From positions 14,446,001-14,510,000 of the forward strand of contig JBANAY010000004.1 of NCBI GenBank assembly GCA_037952775.1: 64,000 nucleotides of DNA. Direction: 5' to 3'. The notes under the pieces were generated by a model, which was not told where the DNA came from, searched no databases, and saw nothing but the letters and a program-made list of their open reading frames with translations. Of this stretch, positions 33,352 to 44,874 are shown in pieces. This DNA is from Clonostachys chloroleuca. Lineage: Eukaryota; Ascomycota; Sordariomycetes; Hypocreales; Bionectriaceae. Both the position numbers and the translations under genes were made by a program. Position 1 is the first letter of the stretch, and each line of letters opens with the position of its first letter.

Positions 33352-33360
33352 TATATATAA
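33352..33360 (+). promoter_or_regulatory. TATA box (TATATATAA) of the serine hydrolase gene
   Basis: It lies about 90 bp before the ATG at 33445 but only about 13 bp before the ATG at 33373, and so supports the inner start. Confidence 0.5.
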
Positions 33361-33444
33361 GACGAGTCCTCCATGCAGATGACCAAGACATTTCAGATCG
33401 CCACAATCTCATTCAGACTTGACATATTCTTTCCCCCGCTCAGT

Positions 33445-35330
33445 ATGTTATTCACCGCAGCTGTTGCCTGCGCCTTGGCCGCTGGCTCCTCTGCCTTTAT
33501 TACCGGCACAGATGACATTCCTTTGATTGGTCCATCCTTCCTCTCTAATGTCGACCTGTCCAACTCTCAACATCTCCAAGATGCGAAATCTGAATTCTCC
33601 AACCGAATTGAGGAGCTCTTTTCCAGTAGCAAGTTAAACCGTACCGACTTGGTGTTTGCTTTAGACATCTTCTCTGCCAACACAAATGGTTCAATTCATG
33701 AATACTTCCACGTTGGGGAAGGCCAGGAAGAAGTGTTAACCTCGGGTCGACTTGACTTCAATACTATCGGCCGATTGGGCAGTGTATCTAAACTCTTTAC
33801 TGCCTACGCACTTGTTGCAGAGGCCGGTATTGAAGTCTTCAGTCACCCTGTCACAAGGTACTTTCCGGAATTGCGTGGCAATTCTTCGAGCGTGCCTCTC
33901 AACCGAATCCACTGGGATGAAATCACAGTCGGGGCACTTGCTTCACATCAAGCCGGCACTGGAGGAATAGGCGGTAGGTCCAAGCATCCCATTTGTTTGA
34001 TATTATGTCAATTGGCACTAACAACTTCTTGAAGACTTCTTCCTGAAATATTTCCAGACACCAGAGAAGCTTACGACCGAAGGTAAGCAATAGCCCCTAG
34101 GAGGTAGAGGCATCAAGCTGACTCTATTTTCAACCCAAGCGTTTGTTTCATTTCTCCGCGATGAAAAACGCCCAAACATGCCCGCCTACCGAAATGCTCT
34201 TTACTCAGACGCTGGATACTCACTTCTGGGTCACGTCCTTGCACGCATCACTGGACAGAGTTATCCAGACTCAATGCAAAAGATTCTGTTTGGCCCCCTT
34301 GGCATGAACAGCACTACAGCAAAGCCACCTACCGGGCCGGATCTAAATGCCATCAATCGTTACCTGGTGGACAACACATCCAGCTGGAACATTGATGTCC
34401 AAGTTACTGTACCGTATGTTCCCGCCCATCTTTGCCCACGTGTTATCCTGACTCTAATTCGCCTCAAGGTCCGGTGGCATTTTTTCCAGCCTCGCAGACA
34501 TGCGCAAAGTCGGTCTCTCGATCCTCAACTCGGAGATCATTTCACCTGCTACAACCCGAGCCTGGATGAAACCTTTGAGCGGAACTGGTAGCTTGGTAGA
34601 ACTGGTGGGTGCGCCTTGGGAAATCAGCCGTCTCACTATCCCAGCTACGCCAGGCTCTAACCGCACCCGTGTCTCCGACCTCTACACCAAAGCCGGTGGC
34701 AACGGTGACTACACTGCTGTCTTGGGTCTTTCACCTGACCACGGTTTCGGTTTTTCCCTCCTTGTTGCCGGTAAAACTGCAAGCAGTGCGCGTTGGCCAA
34801 TTCGCCAGGCCATCGGCGAAATCTTTGTTCCCGCCGCTGAGCGTGCAGCTGCTGTAAACGCACAAGAAAACCTTACTGGAACCTTTGTCGATGAGAACTC
34901 TGAGAACACAAACATCACCCTCTCTTTTGAGGATGGAAAGCCCGGGCTGGGGCTTGACTCTTTTTACGTGGAGGGGAAGGACTCTCGTTACCTTCTTCAG
35001 GGGGCAAAAGAGCCTTCCGATGCCGTCTTGCGCATCTATCCTACAGGCCCTAGTTTCACATCCTCCTCGCTCACGGAGCTCTACCGCACCAAGGGGACCT
35101 TGCTTGTGTCGCATCGCTTCGTTGCCCAGCGTGCCCCGACTCCTCCCCGTGCCTCGGCACTGGGAGGCGAGGGTTTGTTTGAGAACTACTTCGAGTGGAT
35201 GAATATTGGCTTTAATGGTCCCTTGGACGAGCTTGTGTTCGAGATTGAAGACGGGAAGCTTGTTAGCGTGACTATTGCGGGCGCGCAATTAGCATCGGGC
35301 AAGCAAATGGTATTGAAGCGGGTGGAATAA
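33445..35330 (+). CDS. Secreted beta-lactamase-family serine hydrolase
   Basis: Four exons (33445-33973, 34035-34082, 34140-34413, 34469-35330) give 570 residues. It starts with a clear signal peptide (MLFTAAVACALAAGSSA). The class C beta-lactamase/esterase motifs are the SxxK tetrad in LGSVSKLFTA (Ser113, Lys116) and YSDAGYS (Tyr214, the YxN equivalent). 'GNGDYTAVLGLSPDHGFGFSLL' sits at the third motif region. Several N-glycosylation sequons (NRT, NSS, NST, NVT-type) fit secretion. A C-terminal beta-rich domain of about 150 residues follows, as in many fungal LACTB-like proteins. It would act outside the cell or in the secretory path as an esterase, D-peptidase or lactonase; the substrate is not deducible. 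The frame opens at 33373, but that ATG lies too near the TATA box. Confidence 0.88.
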
Positions 35331-35841
35331 AGTAGCAGATGGCCAGCCAGAGGGCACAAACAGAATTGTATGAGTACATGATATATATTTTCTTCAGTCA
35401 CCTTTTCTACCTTGAACTCTTTAAAACAATAGATATTGAACTCAAACACTAAACTTAAATATATGATTCTTCTCGAAGTGTCACGTCACGGCGGCGAGAA
35501 AGCCTTGCGGGAACAATATCAGCAGGCTTCTCTACACAGAGGTTGATTTAATCTTGTGCATCAGGCTCTCATACGCTTTGATTTTTTGATTTTTTGGTGA
35601 CGGAGTGAACTAGACTCGTGGATCTTTGGGTCAATATCACCTTACGTTGTATTGAGAGGAAACGAAGGCAAGCCAAGTGATAGCAATGGAGAGCCCAACT
35701 CCAGTGCTGTCAAAGGATTAAAATAGTTAGAAGGTCCTCTTTACAGATGGTCAGAGCATGTATTGATCAAATATCAAAGTTTTACTTATTATACAATTCC
35801 CGTTTAGGCATTGGGTCTTCCCGGGCGTATCTACGGTTTAC
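35331..35841. other. Convergent 3' intergenic region
   Basis: No gene seen. A local 'ttgattttttgattttttgg' direct repeat (two gattttttg units) lies at about 35578-35597. Confidence 0.45.
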
Positions 35842-38183
35842 CTACTTAAGGACATCCTTGATCCTAGCAACGCTTTCCTGATCTCCCACCACCGCAGCAG
35901 ACCCTTCCAAGGTCGAAAAGCCGTACCGCACACGACTCTTCCGTAGCTCGAATCCTAAGTCTGTGCCCTCCAAGCCTTCCTTTTCTCTAGGCAGTTCCAG
36001 AATGGTTTTCCGCATCAAGGAAGTCGCATAGCCAAGAATCTCTGGCCCAACAGCGAGGTGTGCGAATAAAGAGCTAGCAATTCCACCAGCCAAAAAGATT
36101 ATGCAGGCTATCACGGAGAATACGGACCAAACTCGTGATATGCCGAAAACTATGTTTTCTCTCACGACTTCACCATTGCTGGTAGCCGTGTGCACACAAC
36201 ATTTGACGCCGCCATCGGCATTCTGGAGGTTCAGCGCCATGAATTGCATTGAGCGAAGCTGTGTGTACGTGTTCAGAGCTTGGCTGAGGCGAATGCTGAA
36301 ATCCGTCGCAGATATGTTTTGTAGTGCGAGCGGAGGGGATTCAAGCTCCAAAGTATTGCCCAGGTTCTCCATGGTCGGGTCGACCAGAAATTGAAACAAA
36401 ATGTCGTGGTCGCTCAGCGTGCCAGTTGCGACAATAACTTTCGGCCCCGTCGATAGGGGCCAATACGCAGTAAGAAAGCGAAAGGAGTATGGCCAGTTCA
36501 GGATGCTCAAGTTTTCATTGATCCTGTATCTGTGAGACCAACGCTGGGATACCGCGGTGCAGTTTTGCCTGGCAGATGAGCCAGTTTTCTCACAATTAAT
36601 TCTCGATTCAAGATATCGCTGCTTCACGTTGCAATAGCTGCCAGCGTGTTCGACGGGCGTCGGTCGCAAGCCTGCTCTCATGTACGCCTGAAACATCAAC
36701 CTCGTGGGGCCGACATCAATGTCTGTCTCATTTTCAAAATGAACCGGAGTGTTTGCTAGGTGATTCCGTCTAGACCAGTCCGGGTCGACGAACCGATCAA
36801 GACCTATGCTCCAGGACGTTTGGCGAACACTAGCACCCCGATTAACATCGTAGCCCTGGAAAGACCCATTTTCTATTTGAGGAATCCTTTTGGTATTGAC
36901 AGATTTGAGGGAATCTAGGTAGGTAAAATTGAGATAGCCCTGGCTTGTGGTACTAGGAGGCGTAGGCATGAATCCGCCTGGGTTTCTCTCCCAAACCTCC
37001 ACCTGATCGCATTCAAGGTCAATATAGCTCGACTCAACGTTGAACGTCGTATTTCCAGTTGATATGTTCGCGACAGGAATACCTAGGAGTGAAGAATAGA
37101 CAACTGGTGATACTGTAGTGATATCTTGCCACTCATCGGTACTATCGGGGGAGAGTCTGGGAATTTTTTCATTGCCCCATAGATCCACACCACTATTCTT
37201 CGTGCTGGAGGGTGCCAGAACCATAGCACCATAGAGAGTGTTCATCATGTTGATCGTTCCGTTGGTCGTATCGTCCAAATTCTCAGAACTCCCTCCTTGC
37301 ATTACCGCTACGCCTCCCAATTCATTCCAGAGATGATCAAAATACACCACCTTCCCGGCCGTCGTAGATTTTTCGATTTTTGGTACAACTAATCGAAGGA
37401 TGGCCTGTGATCCTACTGGAGACATGGCCCAGAGGATGAGGATACCGATGCCAAGAAAATTGAATGCTCTCAAGTGGTACTGCGTGAGGACTGCACCCCC
37501 AACAGTTCGACTTCCAAGCAGCTGTTCAAGGCTTCCGATGGACGCTCCCTCTTCCAGTTTCCACCGAGCAACCTGTGTCATGGAACGCCCTGTAATGGCT
37601 GCAAATAGGATGGGAAACAGAGTAGACAGCTAGATTTTAGCAGGTCAGATAGAATGCCCACAAAGCCGAAACGTAAACGCAGGGAGAGCCTTACCATTGA
37701 CGCTGCGCCATACCAGTTTGCAATATCGCTTGTTGTGGCTTCTTTGCCGGATTTCGAGCTTAATAGGACCACGAATACAAGAAGCGTACATGGTATTCCA
37801 ATACACAGGATGTCGGCGATGATCGTTTCATAGCTTATTTTGGTCCTTATGAACGGTTGGTGAGCCTGTTCATTTTCAATTTTCCTGCGGTTATTCTGAT
37901 CGTCAAAGTGTTGCTCAACCGTGACGAGCGGTGAATATTCCGTTGTAAACTTCGACTGCTGCGGCTGCTGGAGCTCGCCTCTGTACTCTATCGCTGATGG
38001 CGAGACTCGATCCCGCTGCGTGGTCAAATCTTGCTCATCCTGCGTATAGTAGACTTGAGGCATATGGTGTTCTATTGGAGACGGGTTGAAATCAATATCA
38101 GGATAACTAGGCCCCAGCGAACTCATGTAATGTCCCCGTTGGGAGGCCGGGGATGGAGGGGAAATTGACCTCCTACGAGACAT
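35842..38183 (-). CDS. Multi-pass membrane protein with large glycosylated ectodomain, function unknown
   Basis: Two exons (38183-37695 and 37629-35842) give 758 residues. The first 120 residues are hydrophilic (Ser/Pro/Gln rich). Three membrane segments follow (IIADILCIGIPCTLLVFVV; the WYGAASM...LFPILFAAITG segment spanning the intron; FNFLGIGILILWAMSPVGS). Next is an extracellular or lumenal domain of about 450 residues with many NxS/T sites (NGT, NIS, NTT, NFT, NGS, NET, NCT, NLS) and several Cys. A final membrane segment (VFSVIACIIFLAGGIASSLF) and a cytoplasmic tail end it. The arrangement is that of a family of uncharacterised fungal membrane proteins often annotated only as hypothetical. 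I do not recognise a domain that would give a function. The exon phases close exactly. Confidence 0.8.
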
Positions 38184-39538
38184 TCTGGCCGGGTTGGAAA
38201 ATACGCTTTGTTGGACGTTAGAGCAAATAGCGAGGAAGAAACCTCGTAAAACTCCTAGACAGATTTATTAAATCGCCAGCCTCAGGCAGTGGCTATGCCT
38301 TTCGCCAAGTCTCAGCCCCCAAGTCGGATAGTAAAGGATTGGATGTCCATCGATGCATACAACATCACAATGCAGGTTGGCTGGCCTGTATTCGCCCATG
38401 GTAAGTAAGCCCACATGTGTACAGAATACACATACCGAAAGAGAGCGGGACGGGATTTGGGATGGCAATAGAACGGCATAGGTCCAAAGTCCCAAATTAA
38501 TGGTACGACCTCAATGGTCCACGGCATGGGTGGTTGCAGTGGCCAAGAAAAGGCATTTGGAAGCGCATCAATGCATACACCAGAATGTTGTGCCGTTTCA
38601 GCCTCCGTGCCATTGCAATTACAACGCTGACTGCAGTGCATTTCAGGACCCTTCGAGCTTCCAGTCGGGGCTCATATAGCGTAACATGGCTCCATTGGAC
38701 TTGGCGAGCCATTCCGTAGCAGATGCATCAATCAACAATGTATAGTAGGATTTATAGGATTAGGCTGCGCATTTCAAGGCACATTGTGGCACGAGAAAGG
38801 ATTCCATTGCCACAATACGACACCATCTTCTCTCCTTCATGTGCAGAGTAGTCAAAGATCTTCGAGCAGGAAAGGAGTGAATGAATGCCAGGTCTTGTGC
38901 TAAATGGACCCGAGCCGTCGACTTAAACACAGTTGTCAAAGAAACTGATTGACCGGCCATACTGCAATTATAGCCGATATTTGAACGATAGTCGCTAGAG
39001 CCGGTTCTCACCGTAGGGCTAACTAGTTTGCACCACAACGGGATCCCCCTACTCAAGTGCAGAATGGAATAATGAATGCGAATTTAAAGGCTCAGTGTTT
39101 TGGCTGTTTGAAAAGGAAGAAGATCGCCCAAAGAATGCTTTTAGTCAAGTCCTTGGAAAGGCAATTCCCGGAGATCCCCAATCAAGTAATTTCCGAGCTA
39201 CCTGTTTACACGAGGCATGCCACAATAGGAAATCGAGCAGCGCTACTGATTAGGGAATTTGCAATGGTCCAAACCCGCATGGAGTAAAGTGAGTTGATTA
39301 TAACTGAATGATGCTTGAAATTTTCGCTCGCGGGCTTCATTGACTAATGGGATGATTGATCATGACGGCAACATTCGGCCAAGTATGGAGTCATGGGCTG
39401 GCGTCGGGCTCGTTGTATTTATTTCCAATACCATCCACCAGATTGCACACTGAACACTCTCCAGAGCCCGTACGATCGGTGAAAAGCGAATCTTGTTTGT
39501 TCGACATCTAGCTAAAACAGCTTACCCAAATCTCCAAC
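38184..39538. other. Intergenic region, nothing recognised
   Basis: About 1.35 kb. Overlapping minus-strand frames (38268-38712) and 38760-39056 have no motif and conflict with one another. Confidence 0.45.
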
Positions 39539-40343
39539 ATGGCTTCCGACACTACGTGAGTACCCTTGATCATTCATACGCCATACGAATTTGCCAATAC
39601 TTTCAGTCTCAGCCCTGCTAACCTGCCTTACCAGATACACCCCCAAAGGAAAGACAGTAAAGGTCGGACAGTACGACGCGTACTTAGCTGAGGCTCCGGC
39701 AGATATTGCCCATAAGGAGTCCGCCATCCTTTATGTGTCGGACGTCATTGGCATCTGGTCGGACAGCCAGCGCCGTGCTGATGACTTTGCCGCCAAGGGC
39801 TACACTACCTTGATAATTGACCTATTCAATGGAGATGCTATCAAGATGAGCGAGTTTAACGATATCAACCTTCCCGACTGGCTCAGCAACGGAAGAGATG
39901 GAAAGGGCCCGCACACGCCCAAGGAGGTCGACCCGATCGTGCAGTTTGGCATCAACTATCTCAAGAACGACAGAGGTTTCAAGCACATTGGGGCAGCGGG
40001 ATACTCCTTCGGTACACGATATGTAGTCCGCCACTTCAAGAGCGGCATCGATGTCGGCTACCTAGCGTACCCGTCGTTCGTGGAGGACGAGGAGCTTGCT
40101 GCCATCACCGGTCCGCTCTCCATCGCCGCAGCTGAGACTGATCACATCTTCCCGGACGAGATGCGATACAGATGGGAGAAGATTCTGAAGGAGAATGGAA
40201 ATGTCTACCAATTGACTCTCTACTCTGGTGTGGTGCATGGGTTCTTTGGCGCGGAACGGGATGTGGACAAGGTTCATGAGAAGTTTGCGCAGGAGCAGTC
40301 GTTTCTCCAATCAGTTCAGTTCTTTGATAGGTTTCTTGGTTAG
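39539..40343 (+). CDS. Dienelactone hydrolase-family protein with Ser at the nucleophile position
   Basis: Two exons (39539-39555 and 39635-40343) give 241 residues, normal for the family. The nucleophile elbow is AAGYSFGTRYV, with Ser130 where most dienelactone hydrolases have Cys (GxCxG). The acid and base candidates are Asp in 'AAETDHIFPDE' and His in 'GVVHGFFGA', both well conserved. 'ILYVSDVIGIW' matches the N-terminal strand that in homologues reads 'xxxDIFG'. The tiny first exon encodes MASDTT and joins in frame to YTPKGK. A cytosolic alpha/beta hydrolase acting on lactones or esters; the Cys-to-Ser change makes an ordinary esterase mechanism likely. It is not clustered with an obvious aromatic-degradation pathway. 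Confidence 0.9.
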
Positions 40344-40744
40344 CTGACATGCTCTCTGCCTAAACATTGATAACAGAGTTTAGACGGGGGTTTCAATAAT
40401 GCACTGGCATGGATGTACCCCAAAATCCGGTGCTAATGAGAAAATTCCAAATGAAGAAATAACATGACATGTATATGCAGTATCAGCAATTGTTGCAAAT
40501 TACCGGGAGTTAGCAATTAGGTTCTTCGCTAAGTCCGAACTCGACCATGGGAGCACGGGGATGTTTGAGTCATTCGGCGTCGTCCATGTCCATGGGGCTC
40601 CGTGGAATTAAGTGTGCGCATAGTGGTGATAATTTGGTGATGAGATTCACGCACCTCAACTCCGGATCTCCGGAGCGGTCCAGACGAAGACATAAGCATA
40701 GATCTACAACAGGCAATTCAACCACTGATACTAGAACAGATGTT
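40344..40744. other. Intergenic region
   Basis: No gene seen between the hydrolase and the NmrA-like gene. The frame 40547-40819 shows no motif. Confidence 0.5.
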
Positions 40745-40752
40745 TATATAAA
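40745..40752 (+). promoter_or_regulatory. TATA box (TATATAAA) of the second NmrA-like gene
   Basis: About 120 bp upstream of the ATG at 40869. Confidence 0.5.
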
Positions 40753-40868
40753 TCAAGGAAAATCGTCACATTATCATCAGTCATTACCAACAGCGTATAA
40801 TTCAATCAAGATTCCTTAACCCAAAAGCTTCAAAACACCATATACATTCAACCCACCAAGTCTACACC

Positions 40869-41869
40869 ATGAGAATCGGAGTCGCACCAGCAAGCACTCG
40901 GACGTGCACCGCCGCCATTCGTTCCCTTCTGGAGCAGTCTTCCAACTCTGGCAGCTCAATTGAAGTCAGAGCCTGGTATAGAGACTTGGCTAAAGCACCC
41001 TCCGAGTTTCTTTCGCACCCCAAATTCGAGGCAGTTCAAGGCGATGTTTCCGACGCCTCCTCCTTTGCTTTTGAAGGCTGCGACGTGATACTCACCGTTC
41101 CTCCTCCGTTCTTTACGCATGAGGACATGGTCGCGTTGACGGAGAATCTGAGCCGCAATATCAAGAGTGCCATTGAGAAGTCGACCACTGTGAAGAGGCT
41201 TGTTATGCTTAGCAGCATGGGTGCGCATCTACATGATGGCGTGGTAAGTAATTTTGCCTCTCGTCTGCGCTTGCCATCAACTAATGACAATGACTCCAGG
41301 GAGAAATCAAAACAAAGACGGCAGCTGAGCGAATTCTGGTAGAAACAAAAGTCCCAAGAATCACTATCATTCGTCCTGCCTACTTCATGGAAAACTGGGC
41401 TACCCAATATCCCACTCTCAAGGCCCTGGAGGCCTCTCTGGTATCATACCTGACCCCCGCAGACTGGAAGCTCGAGATGGTTTCTATCAAGGACGTCGGC
41501 AAGGCTGCGGCAAAGGAAGCGACAACGGATGCTCCGCAGTCGACTCCAGTCTACATCTACGAGCTTCAGGGGCCTCAAAAAGAAGGATATTCTTCCCTAG
41601 ATGCGCGGGATGCACTAGCCAAGATACTTGGGAAGGAGGTTAATCTGCAGCTGATCGAGAAATCCAAGCTTCCTGAGTTCTTTGGATCGTTTCTGCCTGC
41701 CGGGTGCGTCAATGAGTTTGTGGAAATGGCATCAAGCTTTCTTCCAGGAGGGACGCTGAACGTTAGCCCTGACCCTCAGGCCAACGTAGTCCATGGAGGG
41801 ACCAGCTTGGAGTCTGCATTGGAGGAGGCGATCCATGAGCAGGAAAAGATTAGCGGAAGCAGCGCTTAG
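40869..41869 (+). CDS. NmrA-like protein with altered cofactor loop
   Basis: Two exons (40869-41243 and 41300-41869) give 314 residues. The fold can be followed through 'CDVILTVPPPFF', VKRLVMLSSMGAH, 'AERILVETKVPRITIIRPAYFMENW', 'MVSIKDVGKAAAKEA' and 'VYIYELQGPQ', which match NmrA/NAD(P)-dependent epimerase-like proteins of the quinone-oxidoreductase (YtfG/AzoB) type. At the N-terminus, where a GATGxxG loop should be, the sequence reads VAPASTRTCTAA, without the glycines. It may therefore bind the dinucleotide differently or not at all, and might be a sensor rather than an enzyme. The coding frame is otherwise clean. Confidence 0.82.
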
Positions 41870-43207
41870 TGACAGCTTTTTTTTTTAGCACCAAATGGGT
41901 TGAAGCATGTTATTTCAAATGTTGTTCAACACCAAGTTGCATACAGAGGCCTCGATGTCGATAGATAATCTCAACGCAGAAGAGTTGAGTTTTATTTTGT
42001 TGATCCGTAGCTCCAGGATAGAATTAGATTTCTATATCAGCTATTTCAGACAATAATTGATAAGCCAGCATGTGAATTGTCTGCTCATCCTCTTTGGCAC
42101 ACTGAAATTGGTTTCACGTGACAGTGGAGAAGGAGCAATGGAAGTGAAGCCACCTAAAGGTTGCGGACAGGGCAGAATCGCTAAGAAATATCCGGGAGTC
42201 TGCTCATAAGCAACTGTAGAAAAGCAATGCTTAAGAATGATGCGTAACATCCTACACGGAGTCACAAAGATCTTCAATAAAGCTAGAATGCCAGTCAGGT
42301 TCATCCGCGCCGAGAGAACAATGGGCCGGCCGTGAATCAGTGAACTGAATTGCCCCAGCGCTCGGCACCACCTGTCAGGCCCGTTCCGCCGCAATAAGCT
42401 TCAAAAGGGAATGTTGTCAGTTGGATAGAGGGAGGATTGATTGGCAGCTCCACGTTTGTCGCGCGTTTCCTTTCCCCAGAGGCTCTAGACTCATTGGTCC
42501 TAGTGCTCTGAGCGATTTGCTCCGGCTGGTTGATGACTAAGCACAGTCCCTCAATTAGGGCGTCACGCAGGTTGAAAACCGTGTACCCTTGAGACAACTC
42601 ATTACTGCTTATGAAAATACCCGTTGACGTTTGTTGAAATGAGGTAATGAATCTTATTCAATATCAAAATGGCCTAATGCTAGCGCCTTGTTTTCTATCA
42701 CATAGTTAGTTGATCGTAATAGACATAAAATTCTGCTTGATCGATTGTCGACTGCTCTGGCTATAGGGTATCCTGAGCCGAAACGGTGATTGAAGTCGAG
42801 CAGTGTTACCATTAGTGGCTCTCTCCGGGTGCGTCAGACTCGGGGTGTTTCTGGAAGCCACATTACGACAGCGAGCGACGAAAGTCTAAAGAGAGGGGAC
42901 GCGCAACCGCAGGCAGCAGCAGGCATGCGCGCAATGCCATCGGTCGATTGGACTGCATGGATTGATCATTGGCGGGGGTGGGTCAGCTGAGACACCCAAA
43001 ATGGTGACATCATCACTTGCTACCCGCCACATGATGCATCATCGACACCTTCTGCCACCTTTATTTTCTTCTTCATTCCGCTTCCTCTCTTCTTCTCAAT
43101 TACTTTCCCCTCCCACAACAGCTCTGACTAGAACTTGTCCCTCTACTTCGTTTGCTGCCAACTCGAACTACCATTACGCCGACCCCCAAACAGTCACCAG
43201 TACCACC
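41870..43207. other. Intergenic region with pyrimidine-rich leader
   Basis: No gene supported. A T9 run follows the NmrA stop at about 41877-41885. The 43040-43120 part is C/T rich, probably the leader of the next gene. Confidence 0.45.
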
Positions 43208-43589
43208 ATGATGACCAACTTTTTTCTGTCAGCTGTGCTTTGCCAGCTTATGGCCGCCCTCGTTTTCGCTGCCCCCGTTGCAGAAGACGCCGTGAAAGTT
43301 GCCAACAAGGATGCGATTGGATATGGTGCCGGTGGAGGCTTCATCGGAGTCGTCGTTTTGATCCTCGACATCATCACCATCGGTATGCTTACCCCTAGCT
43401 AAATGCAGTATGTTCCATGGTTGCTAATGCTTCTCCCTCTTACTAGTCGAGATCTTAAAATCGAACCGTCCTCCTCTGTCCAAGCTCCTGTGGTCCCTTG
43501 TCGTCTTCTTCTTCCCTATTATCGGCATGATCATCTACTACCTGTTCTCCAACCGCCACGCCCACAATACCTATGAGCCGTTGCCCTAG
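43208..43589 (+). CDS. Small membrane protein with PLDc_N-type domain
   Basis: Two exons (43208-43382 and 43447-43589) give 105 residues. An N-terminal hydrophobic stretch (LSAVLCQLMAALVFAAPVAEDA) looks like a signal peptide. Then come two membrane helices: one in 'GGGFIGVVVLILDIITIVEI' and one in 'LLWSLVVFFFPIIGMIIYYLF', joined by KSNRPPLSK. Helix, short basic loop, then 'W-hydrophobic-PxxGxxxYY' is the pattern of the phospholipase D-nuclease N-terminal domain (PLDc_N), found in many small membrane proteins of unknown role. Two adjacent ATGs (43208, 43211) are possible. It ends HNTYEPLP. No catalytic residues are expected in this domain. Confidence 0.82.
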
Positions 43590-44874
43590 ATGTTCACTTG
43601 CCAGCGACGACTGTTCTCGAGTCCCTGAAAGGCACATTTCTTTGGTGAGAAGACAAGACTTTGAACAGCGACAAGGGATAAGGGATGAAAGTGGAGGACC
43701 GTGTTTTGTCGAGCCGTCACGAACCACTGCACGGGTGTTGAGTGACAGGCGACTGGGAATGTTGACTATTGATGGTATCATGCACGCACCTTGCGAAATT
43801 GATATGCATGTTCGGAAGAGCATACGTACTATAAATTGATAAAGCTTGATGAAGCTTTCTTAAATGCTCCACAGTTGCCGCGAAATTTTTTGTGCGATAA
43901 TCTCATAAATGGAGAGTCGCAACAAGATGAATAGCAAATTGCTCATTGAATCAAAGTCCCTATAGTGAATTGCGACGTTGACTAATGCGAGCTCTTACTT
44001 ACACTTGTATTTGAATACTAGAATCAGTATCATTTTATAGTTTATCGCACATCAATATGCCTTACGTCCACGGTTAAGAGTCTAGGATGTCTTGGTACCA
44101 CGACTACCTGCATTATCTACACCACCAAAAGAAGCTTTATTGACATAATTGCTATGAGGCACATTTCGGATAGGTACCTCGCCTTCTTAGTATCAACACT
44201 ACCCGACTACGCCGCGATAGAAAAAAGACTTCATACAATGCTAAAATGAACCATCAATATGAGTTGCTAATCAGGAGTTTCTCAAGACAACCCGCAACAA
44301 ATTGGCCGTGTACGCCTGCTATAACATTCTCATATGAGGGGGGCATGGTCGTTGGCTCAACAGAAATCTATGCGAAATAAACCGCATACCTGGCTGAGTC
44401 CACTGGCTGCACCGTGTTTGCACCTGGATATCGACTGGCATCAGAAGTTATGAGCGAACGAGGGGCAGCCGCTCTTGTCCCGAGGATGTCTGCACCTTAA
44501 AGAAGATCGAGAGGGTTTAATATGTAGCTTGACGACAATCAAGACGCTCCGTCGTATGGAATTTCATAGCCTTGCTCGAGCATAGAACAATCTGAGAGAG
44601 AATTGGATAAGCCCCTAGCAGGCATATCTCTGTTTCATATTAGAGCGTAATAACGATAGGTATTGGCTTATTCTCGACAACTGGTGCCTCCTGAGCTCTA
44701 TCGCGTTCGATCCTCGGCCAAATTTATTTCGAGTATTCAGGTATATAGACTCACCATACTTGGATTACATAAGTTTGGGCGGCCGATGAGGTAAACAAGA
44801 AGCATTAGCTAAATATTTTTATTGAAGTTATTGGGATGTAAGAATGTGAGTTGTAGAAAAGGGAAAAAGGCAAC
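43590..44874. other. Intergenic region, nothing recognised
   Basis: About 1.3 kb with many stops in all frames. I could not find inverted terminal repeats or transposase fragments. Confidence 0.45.

Noticed and set aside
43590..44874. Possible transposon remnant in a gene-poor stretch
   Set aside because: No terminal inverted repeats, target duplications or transposase-like residues could be found by eye.
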